DNA from: Acidobacteriota bacterium
GTDB taxonomy: Bacteria; Acidobacteriota; Thermoanaerobaculia; Thermoanaerobaculales; Sulfomarinibacteraceae
Assembly (NCBI GenBank): GCA_022340665.1
Contig: JAJDNM010000141.1
Span: forward strand, 37,740 to 101,739
DNA: 64,000 nt
Reading direction: 5' to 3'
Below are positions 35,739-43,462 of the stretch, in pieces. Numbering within the stretch: position 1 is the first letter of the stretch; every line of letters starts with the position of its first letter. The notes under the pieces were generated by a model that saw nothing but the letters and a program-made list of their open reading frames with translations, was not told the origin of the DNA and ran no database searches. The translations under genes and the position numbers were made by a program.

Positions 35739-37100
35739 ATGTACTACGAAAACCCGGAAGCGGCGCAGACCATCCTCGACAGTGTGAACGACGGGGTTTT
35801 CACCGTCGACACAGAGTGGCGCATCACGTCGTTCAATAAAGCCGCGGAGCGGATCACTGGAGTTTCTCACGACGAGGCACTCGGTGCGCGGTGCTGCGAC
35901 GTGTTTCGGGCCAGCATTTGCGAGACCGAGTGTGCCCTCCGGCAGACGATCCAGAATCGGCAGCCAATCGTCAACAAGGCTATCTACATCATCGACGCTG
36001 AGGGACGGCAGATCCCCATCAGCATTTCCACGGCAATCCTTCGGGACGCCGATGGCGAGATAGTGGGCGGTGTCGAGACCTTTCGCGACCTCAGCCTGGT
36101 GGAAGATCTCCGCAAGGAGCTCGAGGGCCGCTACACCTTCAGCGACATCATCGGCAGGAGTCCGGCAATGCAGTCGCTCTTCGACCTCTTGCCGGTGGTA
36201 GCGGACAGCGACAGCACAGTCCTGATTCGTGGCGCCAGCGGCACAGGAAAGGAGCTGGTCGCTCGAGCCATCCACAATCTCTCGCCGAGAAGCAAAGGGC
36301 GATTCGTCGCCATCAACTGCGGTGCCCTGCCGGACACTCTGCTGGAATCGGAGCTTTTTGGCCACAAGGCGGGCGCCTTCACCGACGCCCGACGGGACAA
36401 ACCCGGGCGGTTTGCGATCGCGGATGGAGGCACCATTCTGCTGGATGAGATTGGTGACATTTCGCCAGCGATGCAAGTTCGGCTGCTGCGGGTGCTGCAA
36501 GAGCGCGTATACGAACCGTTGGGTTCGGTCGATCCCATCGACGTCAACGTTCGGGTCATTACAGCCACCCACCGTGATCTCGCAACGCTCGTCCAAAAGG
36601 GAGTTTTCCGAGAAGATCTCTACTACAGGATCAATGTCTTCAGGGTCGACCTTCCACCTCTTCGCGACCGGCGAGAGGACATTCCTCTCCTCACAAACCA
36701 CTTCATCTCCAGGTTCAACGCGATCCAGAACAAAGACGTGGCAGGAGTGTCGGACGAGGTTCTGAACGTGCTCATGCGTTGGGATTTCCCTGGCAACGCC
36801 AGGGAGCTGGAGAACGCGATCGAGCACGCATTCGTCTTGTGCCGAAGTGGTTTGATCGAGCTCAGGCACCTGCCTCAGGAGATCCTTGAAGGAGCCGGAT
36901 TGGCGACTGCGGAGGTTCGTCCCGGGGCAACCCTGAAGTCGATTGAAGCCCTCCACATTGCCGATGCGCTCCGACGTCACGACGGCAGCCGCAAGGCGGC
37001 AGCGGCCGAGCTCGGCATTCACCCGACAACGTTGCGCAGGAAGATCAGGGATCTCGACATTGACGCACCCGCCCGGGACGGCCGGAGTCACAGGAAATAG
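35739..37100 (+). CDS. PAS-domain sigma-54 activator of the ORP-like locus
   Basis: 453 residues, with the same architecture as the protein at 22262-23623: PAS (about 8-125) with CCDVFRASICETEC, AAA+ with GASGTGKE and GAFTDA, and a Fis-type HTH (AAAELGIHPTTLRRKI). It lies just upstream of the NifX/radical-SAM/MinD cluster that carries several sigma-54 promoters. In Desulfovibrio vulgaris the orp operons are driven by sigma-54 and an adjacent cognate activator, so this is its likely counterpart (inference from synteny). Ribosome site is weak. Confidence 0.93.
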   Translation: MYYENPEAAQTILDSVNDGVFTVDTEWRITSFNKAAERITGVSHDEALGARCCDVFRASICETECALRQTIQNRQPIVNKAIYIIDAEGRQIPISISTAILRDADGEIVGGVETFRDLSLVEDLRKELEGRYTFSDIIGRSPAMQSLFDLLPVVADSDSTVLIRGASGTGKELVARAIHNLSPRSKGRFVAINCGALPDTLLESELFGHKAGAFTDARRDKPGRFAIADGGTILLDEIGDISPAMQVRLLRVLQERVYEPLGSVDPIDVNVRVITATHRDLATLVQKGVFREDLYYRINVFRVDLPPLRDRREDIPLLTNHFISRFNAIQNKDVAGVSDEVLNVLMRWDFPGNARELENAIEHAFVLCRSGLIELRHLPQEILEGAGLATAEVRPGATLKSIEALHIADALRRHDGSRKAAAAELGIHPTTLRRKIRDLDIDAPARDGRSHRK

Positions 37101-37122
37101 AGAATGCTTAGCGCCAATTTCG

Positions 37123-37142
37123 GCCGGCACTCGATTGCCGGC
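37123..37142 (+). terminator. Hairpin after the PAS/sigma-54 activator
   Basis: GCCGGCA and TGCCGGC arms with a CTCGAT loop, 22 bases after the stop. No T-run follows. Confidence 0.4.
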
Positions 37143-37299
37143 GAATGTCCACAATCAGAATCAAAACTGGGCGGAATGCACTATTTCGAGTTTGGCTTCA
37201 GCCGCGTTTCGCATCTGGCACTCGCGTCCTTCTCCAAGGAAACGCAGTGCTGGCCCTGATCCGACTCTAATTTCTAAACATTAATTGCGCGACGAGGCC

Positions 37300-37315
37300 T
37301 GGCATCGAGGTTGCA
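37300..37315 (+). promoter_or_regulatory. Sigma-54 promoter ahead of the first NifX-like gene
   Basis: TGGCATCGAGGTTGCA fits the -24/-12 pattern. The predicted start site is only about 5 bases from the ATG at 37331, giving a nearly leaderless message. Confidence 0.7.
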
Positions 37316-37330
37316 GACAACTCAGATGCT

Positions 37331-37720
37331 ATGAGAATCGCGATTCCCGTCTGGAATAACCGAGTCTCGCCCGTGTTCGACGTTTCGACGTCGATTCGCA
37401 TAGCAGACATCAGCGCCGGAACGATCACGCACGAGGAGAGCTTCGTCCTCGAGAACGATTGGCGTCCCTCGAAACTGGCCAAGCTCGGCATCGACCTCCT
37501 GATCTGCGCGGCCATCTCCGGGCCACTCGAGAAAAGCCTGCGCGCATCAGGCATTGAGGTCGTTGCTGATACCTGTGGCACCTTCCGGGAAATTGTCCGT
37601 GCAATAGCATCCGGTGACACAGTGCTGAATGACTTCCGTTCACCGGGATTCTCGCGCACGAACCGTACTCCGAAGAGGAAATCCACTCCTCTGCGGTTGA
37701 ACGCTCGAGGTTCCAAATGA
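37331..37720 (+). CDS. NifX/NifB-like (dinitrogenase iron-molybdenum cofactor domain) protein
   Basis: 129 residues of the FeMo-co-binding fold (MRIAIPVWNNRVSPVFDVS at the start, then LLICAAISGPLEKSLRASGIEVV), the fold of the orange protein ORP and NifX. A basic tail follows. No nitrogenase genes are present, so nitrogen fixation is not implied. It heads a sigma-54 operon with a radical-SAM gene 28 bases downstream. Confidence 0.88.
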   Translation: MRIAIPVWNNRVSPVFDVSTSIRIADISAGTITHEESFVLENDWRPSKLAKLGIDLLICAAISGPLEKSLRASGIEVVADTCGTFREIVRAIASGDTVLNDFRSPGFSRTNRTPKRKSTPLRLNARGSK

Positions 37721-37748
37721 GGTAGCGATCGAATCTGGAGGAGAGGCG

Positions 37749-38762
37749 ATGAAACACGTGTTTGGACCCGTACCGTCTCGCCGTCTCGGGCGGTCCCTCG
37801 GCATCGACCCGGTGCCGTTGAAGACCTGCAACTTCAGCTGTGTCTACTGCCAGCTGGGTCGAACCCAACCACTGGCACGAAAAAGGAGGGCATTCTTCAG
37901 CGTGAGTGACATGCTGGCGGAGGTTGCGACCACGTTGAGCCATGAGGGATCTGACTCCATCGACTGGATCACCTTCGTCGGATCAGGTGAAACCACGCTG
38001 TTCTCCCGTCTCGGCTCTCTCATCCGGTACGTCAAATCAATATCCGAGCTGCCAGTGGCGGTGATCACAAACGGCTCTCTCTTCTACCTTCCGGAAGTTC
38101 GGAAGGCGTTGGCGGCCGCAGATGCTGTCCTTCCAAGCCTTGATGCGGGCTCGGAAACGCTGTACGCCAGGATCAACCGTCCCCACCGCGACTTCTCATA
38201 TCAACAGCACATTGATGGATTGACAAAGTTTCGGAGAGAGTATGGAGGGCGTCTCTGGGTGGAGGTCATGCTCCTGGGCGGCATCAACGATTCTCCGGAG
38301 GCTCTACGGGACATCGCCACGGTTCTGGAACGCGTCGATCCCGATGAGATCCACATCTCGACGCCGACCCGCCCTCCCGCCGAACAGTGGGTGGAGATCC
38401 CGGATCGAGGGGGATTGGAGCGTGCCTCCGCTGTCTTTGGAAGCATCGCCAAGGTGCTGCATCCCATCGAAGTCAACGTGGAAACCGGGTTCGACGGCGA
38501 GCTCGAGGAGGCCGTCCTGAGGATCGTTTCTCGTCACCCCCTGCAGGAGATTGAGATCGTTCGTTCCCTCGAACGTTGGGTACCCGGACGGGTCTTGGAA
38601 ACCCTCGCCGCCTTCACCGAAAGCGGCAAGATCAAGATCATTGAACGGTACGGGAAACGATTTTGGTGCGCCGCGGATACCCACTTTTCGGACCAGGGGC
38701 CGAGCGCGGTTCGGAACCGGGACCCGGGCGTGGCTCACACCACCTTGGGTGCCCCGGCCTGA
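37749..38762 (+). CDS. Radical-SAM protein (COG0731-like)
   Basis: 337 residues with the radical-SAM motif CNFSCVYCQ near 30 and the SAM-binding SGEG variant FVGSGETTL near 78. The family includes uncharacterised Fe-S oxidoreductases often linked to NifX-fold and MinD-like genes. A C-terminal winged-helix-like segment (about 255-310) may be present. Substrate unknown. Confidence 0.88.
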   Translation: MKHVFGPVPSRRLGRSLGIDPVPLKTCNFSCVYCQLGRTQPLARKRRAFFSVSDMLAEVATTLSHEGSDSIDWITFVGSGETTLFSRLGSLIRYVKSISELPVAVITNGSLFYLPEVRKALAAADAVLPSLDAGSETLYARINRPHRDFSYQQHIDGLTKFRREYGGRLWVEVMLLGGINDSPEALRDIATVLERVDPDEIHISTPTRPPAEQWVEIPDRGGLERASAVFGSIAKVLHPIEVNVETGFDGELEEAVLRIVSRHPLQEIEIVRSLERWVPGRVLETLAAFTESGKIKIIERYGKRFWCAADTHFSDQGPSAVRNRDPGVAHTTLGAPA

Positions 38763-38978
38763 ATGCAGCGACGTTCAACGGCTCGCTCGCGTGTGGTTTG
38801 GCCGATGCCTCGTCCAACGTGACGACCGACAGACCGATGGTTCGAAGCCGTAGACAAGGTGGGAAACCACGCAAATCGCTTCTCCTCCAACCTTGCCAAC
38901 CGTGCAATGTTGAGGTACTGCGTGCTGGCAGGATCCCGAAGACGGTGTGCCCGTTTCAGCCGCGTGTTCTTGAACACT

Positions 38979-38993
38979 CGGCATCAGTCTTGC
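38979..38993 (+). promoter_or_regulatory. Possible sigma-54 promoter before the ferredoxin gene
   Basis: CGGCATCAGTCTTGC keeps the GG-N10-GC spacing and a good -12 box; the -24 box has two mismatches. The rest of 38763-39077 shows no supported gene. Confidence 0.5.
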
Positions 38994-39077
38994 TTCTTAC
39001 TGGGCAGGCGGGGTCTGTGAGTCGTTCACGAGTCGGGGTCTCAGCCCGCCACATCAGCTGTGCGGAGGAACGGAACA

Positions 39078-39317
39078 ATGGCAGACCGGACGGACAAGGT
39101 CGAGAGCAATGTCTCCGGCAAGTACTACGTCGATTCGAACTGCATCGACTGTGACGTCTGCCGAGAGACTGCGCCCGAAAACTTCATGGCCAACGAGGAC
39201 GAGGGCTACTCCTACGTCTTCAAGCAGCCCGAGAACGAAGAGGAGGAGGCCCAGTGCCAGGAGGCCATGGAGTCGTGTCCAGTGGAAGCGATCGGGAACG
39301 ACGGTGAAGAGCCGTAG
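39078..39317 (+). CDS. Small ferredoxin (one 4Fe-4S or 3Fe-4S cluster)
   Basis: 79 residues, very acidic. Cysteines in CIDCDVC near 22-28 and CPVEA near 67 give one cluster of the Desulfovibrio-type single-cluster ferredoxin, with a spare Cys at QCQEA. The ATG at 39078 follows GGAGG. It precedes a KamA-like radical-SAM gene by 13 bases and probably supplies its reducing electron. Confidence 0.88.
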   Translation: MADRTDKVESNVSGKYYVDSNCIDCDVCRETAPENFMANEDEGYSYVFKQPENEEEEAQCQEAMESCPVEAIGNDGEEP

Positions 39318-39330
39318 CAAGTGAGGATCC

Positions 39331-40773
39331 GTGAATAGAGTCGGCCAGGATCCATCCCGTGAATTGATCCAAGCGGATATCGGGCCTCGCCCCGCCCTGA
39401 GGCGCCTTGGGCCTGGTGGTTCGAGGAGACCAATCGAAGCGGGATCCAGCAGCTCTCGGCCCAGATTCAAGGCCTACGGCCGCAGACATATCAGCCGGAT
39501 CCGGCAACTCGGTCGGCTCTCAACAAACCAGTTGACCTCCCTCAGAGTAGCCTCCATTGTCCTGCCCTTTCGGGTGAACGACTACGTGCTCGACGAGTTG
39601 ATCGACTGGAACGACATTCCTTCCGATCCCATCTTTCAATTGACGTTCCCACAGGCCGGGATGTTGGATCGTGCCGACTTTCTTCAGCTCCACAGGCTGC
39701 TGGTAACCGGGGCTGACCCGGACGCCGTCACGGGCTGTGCGCGGAAGATCCAGATGCGGATGAACCCTCATCCCGCCGGGCAAATCGAGCTCAACGTGCC
39801 GGCCGTTGACGGCGAGAAACTACCGGGATGCCAACACAAGTACCGCGAAACCGTGCTTTTCTTTCCGTCCGCCGGGCAGACCTGCCACGCCTTCTGTACC
39901 TACTGCTTCCGCTGGCCACAGTTCGTGGGCATCGAACGCCTCAAGTTCGCGACGCATGAGATCGACCATTTGCTTCACTATCTTCGAGTTCACAACGAGA
40001 TCACTGACGTCCTGGTGACCGGCGGAGACCCACTGTTCATGAGCACCGCGGTCCTTCGGAGGAACATAGAGCCCCTGCTCAGCGAAAAGCTGGACCACAT
40101 CACGACTATCCGCATCGGCACCAAATCGCTTTCCTACTGGCCGTATCGCTTCACGACCGACCGCGACGCGGACGACCTATTGCATCTATTCGAAGAGGTC
40201 CGGCGCAGCGGCCGTCAGCTCGCCCTGATGGCCCATTTCTCCCACCCGCGGGAGCTTCGAACCCGTGCCGCGAGGAACGCTCTCCGCCGAGTGCAGGATG
40301 CTGGCGCTGTCGTGCGTTGCCAGGCGCCTCTGATCCGTCACATCAATGACGACTCCGCGGTGTGGGCCGAGATGTGGCGTGAACAGATTCGCCTCGGGAC
40401 GGTTCCCTACTATCTTTTCATCGCGCGAAATACCGGTCCGCGATCCTACTTCGAGGTTCCTCTGGCGGAGGCCTTGCGAGTTTTCTCGGATGCATTTACT
40501 CGAGTCTCCGGCCTCGCCCGGACTGTCCGGGGCCCCATCATGTCGGCCGCTCCCGGGAAAGTCCTGCTCGACGCCATCACCACAATCAACGGCCAGAAGG
40601 TCTTCGTGCTGAAGATGATTCAGGGCCGCGACCCCGCATGGGTCAACCGCGTGTTCTTCGCCCGCTTCGATCCCCGTGCGACGTGGCTCGACCAGCTCGA
40701 GCCCGTATTTGGCATGCGCGAGTTCTTCTTCGAGCGGCCGCTTCAGGGCATGGCTTCGGCCGATGCATCCTGA
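39331..40773 (+). CDS. KamA-family radical-SAM enzyme (lysine 2,3-aminomutase-like)
   Basis: 480 residues starting at GTG. The radical-SAM motif CHAFCTYCFRW is near 188, and the flanking sequence (MNPHPAGQIELNVP, VTGGDPLFMS) matches the lysine 2,3-aminomutase/EpmB group. The family isomerises amino acids with PLP and SAM; N-epsilon-acetyl-beta-lysine osmolyte synthesis is one known use, but no acetyltransferase follows. The start codon sits after GAGG. Confidence 0.88.
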   Translation: MNRVGQDPSRELIQADIGPRPALRRLGPGGSRRPIEAGSSSSRPRFKAYGRRHISRIRQLGRLSTNQLTSLRVASIVLPFRVNDYVLDELIDWNDIPSDPIFQLTFPQAGMLDRADFLQLHRLLVTGADPDAVTGCARKIQMRMNPHPAGQIELNVPAVDGEKLPGCQHKYRETVLFFPSAGQTCHAFCTYCFRWPQFVGIERLKFATHEIDHLLHYLRVHNEITDVLVTGGDPLFMSTAVLRRNIEPLLSEKLDHITTIRIGTKSLSYWPYRFTTDRDADDLLHLFEEVRRSGRQLALMAHFSHPRELRTRAARNALRRVQDAGAVVRCQAPLIRHINDDSAVWAEMWREQIRLGTVPYYLFIARNTGPRSYFEVPLAEALRVFSDAFTRVSGLARTVRGPIMSAAPGKVLLDAITTINGQKVFVLKMIQGRDPAWVNRVFFARFDPRATWLDQLEPVFGMREFFFERPLQGMASADAS

Positions 40774-40931
40774 CTCGCAGGCTTTCTCACACGGAAACAG
40801 CGCAAAATGCGCCCCTCGTGTACGGCTCAACATTGCATTCTGCATTCTCATGTCGTTGATAACGCCTCGAAATCCTACTCATGAGCCGTTCTCTCATGTG
40901 GCGACCCACGCCGCACTCGGTCACCCGACGT

Positions 40932-40947
40932 TGGCAGGGTCGTTGCA
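40932..40947 (+). promoter_or_regulatory. Sigma-54 promoter of the NifX-MinD operon
   Basis: TGGCAGGGTCGTTGCA fits TGGCACG-N4-TTGCA with one change. Predicted start near 40958, about 105 bases ahead of the ATG at 41063. The rest of 40774-41062 shows nothing else supportable. Confidence 0.75.
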
Positions 40948-41062
40948 TTGAGAGCCGGTTGTGGCTGACAGGCGATGTCGAACAACCCTCTCCTCGCCGG
41001 ATTTGCATCGCTGTCAACGCCACTTTCGAACCTCGGAATACAAGCGAATGAAGGGAGAGAGG

Positions 41063-41536
41063 ATGAGGATCGCGATCAGTGCAACCAACGCCTCGTTCGA
41101 CGCGCCGATGGACGAAAGGTTCGGAAGGTGCCCCTGCTTTGTCATTACCGACCTGGAGGGAACCAACCACGACATGGTCGAGAACATCCACGCCCAGCGT
41201 GGTTCCGGTGCCGGAATCCAGGCGGCGCGCCTGGTGATCGACACGGGTGTCTCGGTTGTTCTCACCGGTCGATGCGGTCCTAACGCCACCGACACCCTGG
41301 CTGCAGCCGGGATCGGGATCGTCACCGGATGCAGCGGCACGGTCCGCCAGGCGGTGGAGAAATTCGCCGCTGATGGCGGTAAACCTCCCGCGAACAACGA
41401 CTCCATCCCGACACCTGGCATCTTCACGCCCGGAGGCGGAAGGGGAAAAGGCCGGGGAGCGAGCTTTGGCATGGGCGGCGGATCCGGAAGGGGGCGCGGC
41501 AGGGGAATGGGCGCCGCGAAAACACCGAAAAACTGA
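41063..41536 (+). CDS. ORP-like NifX-fold protein with Gly/Arg-rich tail
   Basis: 157 residues. Residues 1-110 are the FeMo-co-binding fold (MRIAISATNASFDAPMDERFGRCPCF is the start, read in two parts), followed by a Gly/Lys/Arg-rich tail (GGGRGKGRGASFGMGGGSG) of about 45 residues. The fold matches ORP, the protein with a Mo/Cu-sulfide cluster in Desulfovibrio. ATG at 41063 after GGGAGAGAGG. Directly followed by two MinD-type ATPases, as in the orp operons. Confidence 0.88.
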   Translation: MRIAISATNASFDAPMDERFGRCPCFVITDLEGTNHDMVENIHAQRGSGAGIQAARLVIDTGVSVVLTGRCGPNATDTLAAAGIGIVTGCSGTVRQAVEKFAADGGKPPANNDSIPTPGIFTPGGGRGKGRGASFGMGGGSGRGRGRGMGAAKTPKN

Positions 41537-41557
41537 TTGATTCGGGAGAGGGCCTTC

Positions 41558-42400
41558 GTGAGAGTTGCAATAGCAAGCGGCAAAGGTGGGACCGGCAAGA
41601 CCACCGTGGCGACGAATCTGGCCTGGGTGGCGGCGGAGCAGAAAAAGTCCGTAGTCTACCTCGACTGCGATGTCGAGGAACCCAACGGCCAGATCTTTCT
41701 GAAACCCATCGCGGACTGGCGAAAACCGGTTTCCGTGCCCGTGCCCAGGGTCGATCCCGTTGTCTGCGATCTTTGTGGGCAGTGTGGCGAAATCTGCCAG
41801 TTCAGTGCCATTCTCTGTGTGGGCCAGAAGGTACTGCTCTTCCCCGAGCTCTGCCATTCCTGCGGCGGCTGTAACCTGGTCTGTTCGCTCTCGGCCATCA
41901 CCGAGGTCCCTCGCGTGATTGCCTCCCTGATGGCTGGCCATACCGGGTCCCTGCGGTACTTTCAGGGCCTTCTCAACATCGGCGAAGCGATGAGCCCACC
42001 GGTCATCCGCGCCGTCAAGGAGGAGGCTGCCGAAGCTGATCTGGTGGTTGTCGACGCCCCACCGGGAACGGCATGTCCGGTCGTCGAGGCCGTCCGAGGG
42101 TGCGATCACGTGCTGCTCGTAACAGAACCAACGCCCTTCGGCCTTCACGATCTCGAGCTCGCCCTGGAGACCGTGCAAAGTCTCGGGATCCCCTGCGAGG
42201 TCGTGATCAACAGAGCCGGGTTGAACGGCTCCGCGATGAAAGAATTCTGCCGCCACAAGGGCGTCGAGATTGTTGCGGAGTTCCCGGACAGTCGGCGCGT
42301 CGCAGAGGCCTACTCGCGAGGCGAGCTGGCATCGGAGAAGGACGCGCAAATTCGTGAACGGTTCCGCTCCCTACTGAAACATATCGAGGATTCGAAATGA
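41558..42400 (+). CDS. MinD/ParA-family ATPase with inserted ferredoxin domain
   Basis: 280 residues starting at GTG 41558 (GGGAGAGGG upstream). Deviant Walker A SGKGGTGKTT is near 8; two inserted 4Fe-4S motifs (CDLCGQCGEIC, CHSCGGCNLVC) lie near 65-110; VVVDAPPGTACPV is the Walker B region. Such Mrp/MinD proteins with ferredoxin inserts form part of the ORP complex in Desulfovibrio, where a link to cell division was reported. It overlaps the next ATPase gene by four bases. Confidence 0.9.
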   Translation: MRVAIASGKGGTGKTTVATNLAWVAAEQKKSVVYLDCDVEEPNGQIFLKPIADWRKPVSVPVPRVDPVVCDLCGQCGEICQFSAILCVGQKVLLFPELCHSCGGCNLVCSLSAITEVPRVIASLMAGHTGSLRYFQGLLNIGEAMSPPVIRAVKEEAAEADLVVVDAPPGTACPVVEAVRGCDHVLLVTEPTPFGLHDLELALETVQSLGIPCEVVINRAGLNGSAMKEFCRHKGVEIVAEFPDSRRVAEAYSRGELASEKDAQIRERFRSLLKHIEDSK

Positions 42401-43293
42401 AGCAGCTTGTGGTCATTAGCGGCAAGGGAGGAACTGGCAAGACATCACTCGTAGCGTCGTTTGCGTCACTCGCCAAAACGGCGGTTCTGGCTGATTGCGA
42501 TGTGGACGCTGCAGATCTGCACCTGGTGGTGCGGTCATCGCTCGTGGCCCGCCATGATTTCCGGGGCGGCAAGCGTGCGTTGATCGACAGCGACCGGTGC
42601 TCAAATTGCGGCATCTGTGAAGACCTCTGTCGGTTCGAAGCCATCAACTCTGATGCTTCAACAACCTCGGTCGACCCCATTGCCTGCGAAGGGTGTGGGG
42701 TGTGCGCGTGGTTTTGTTCCGAAGGTGCAATCGATCTCGTCAACACGATCGATGGCGAATGGTACCTCTCCGAAACCCGTCTCGGGCCCATGGTCCACGC
42801 GCGCCTCAAGGCGGCCGGTGAGAACTCGGGCAAGTTGGTGAGCCTCCTCAGATCCGAGGCACGAAATGTCGCCAAGAATAGGGACATCGATCTCGTGCTT
42901 ATCGACGGCTCTCCCGGCATTGGCTGCCCCGTCATCGCATCGATCACCGGTGCAGACCTCGTGCTCGTTGTGACCGAGCCGACTCTCAGCGGCCTCCACG
43001 ATCTCGAACGGGTCATCCGTCTCACGAGCCATTTTGGAATTCCCACGAAGGCCGTCGTCAACCGATTTGACATCAACGAAAAAATTGCCATGCAGGCCGA
43101 AAAGCACTCGCAGAAGCTGGGGGCCGAGCTGGTCGGGCGCATTCGTTTCGACCCCGCTGTCACCCAGGCACAGATCCAGGGTGTGTCCGTAATCGAGCAC
43201 TCGAGAAACGGCGCGGCAGCGGACATCACCGAGGTCTGGCAAAACCTTCAGGCGGCGTTCGACGAAGAGGAACTCTACGTTTCGGAGGCATGA
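42397..43293 (+). CDS. Second MinD/ParA-family ATPase with inserted ferredoxin domain
   Basis: 298 residues, paralogue of the preceding protein. Walker A SGKGGTGKTS near 8, ferredoxin cysteines CSNCGICEDLC and CEGCGVCAWFC near 67-105, and VLIDGSPGIGCPV near 168. ATGA overlap with the first ATPase indicates coupled synthesis, so a heterodimer is likely. Confidence 0.92.
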   Translation: MKQLVVISGKGGTGKTSLVASFASLAKTAVLADCDVDAADLHLVVRSSLVARHDFRGGKRALIDSDRCSNCGICEDLCRFEAINSDASTTSVDPIACEGCGVCAWFCSEGAIDLVNTIDGEWYLSETRLGPMVHARLKAAGENSGKLVSLLRSEARNVAKNRDIDLVLIDGSPGIGCPVIASITGADLVLVVTEPTLSGLHDLERVIRLTSHFGIPTKAVVNRFDINEKIAMQAEKHSQKLGAELVGRIRFDPAVTQAQIQGVSVIEHSRNGAAADITEVWQNLQAAFDEEELYVSEA

Positions 43294-43297
43294 AGAC

Positions 43298-43462
43298 ATG
43301 AAACAGGATTCCAAGACCGAGCCTCTCTCTAGCCTTCGACGAGCAGGTCACGATGCACTTTTCACCAGGACACACCGGAGCGAGGAGGCCATTTTGAGGA
43401 TTTTGGTCCCAGCTGGCAGCGGATTGCCGTCCACCACTCGCATGCTGCGGATCTATCGATGA
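43298..43462 (+). CDS. Possible small protein of 54 residues
   Basis: ATG at 43298 nine bases after GGAGG (inside the end of the ATPase gene), ending in a TGA that overlaps the ATG of the next reductase gene. The product is basic (starts MKQDSKTEPLSSLRRAGHDA, ends RMLRIYR), with no cysteines or membrane segment. Coupling to both neighbours is the only support; it may be only a spacer. Confidence 0.35.
   Translation: MKQDSKTEPLSSLRRAGHDALFTRTHRSEEAILRILVPAGSGLPSTTRMLRIYR

Noticed and set aside
35550..37154. Long open frame on the minus strand opposite the PAS/sigma-54 activator
   Set aside because: It is antisense to a clearly conserved gene and shows no domain; long antisense frames are expected at this GC content.
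38800..38816. TGGTTTG-N4-ATGC as a sigma-54 promoter
   Set aside because: Only the GG/GC dinucleotides fit, and a better candidate lies at 38979 nearer the ferredoxin gene.
37331..41536. NifX/FeMo-cofactor-domain proteins as evidence of nitrogen fixation
   Set aside because: No nif structural or NifB/NifEN genes are present and the context matches ORP-type operons.
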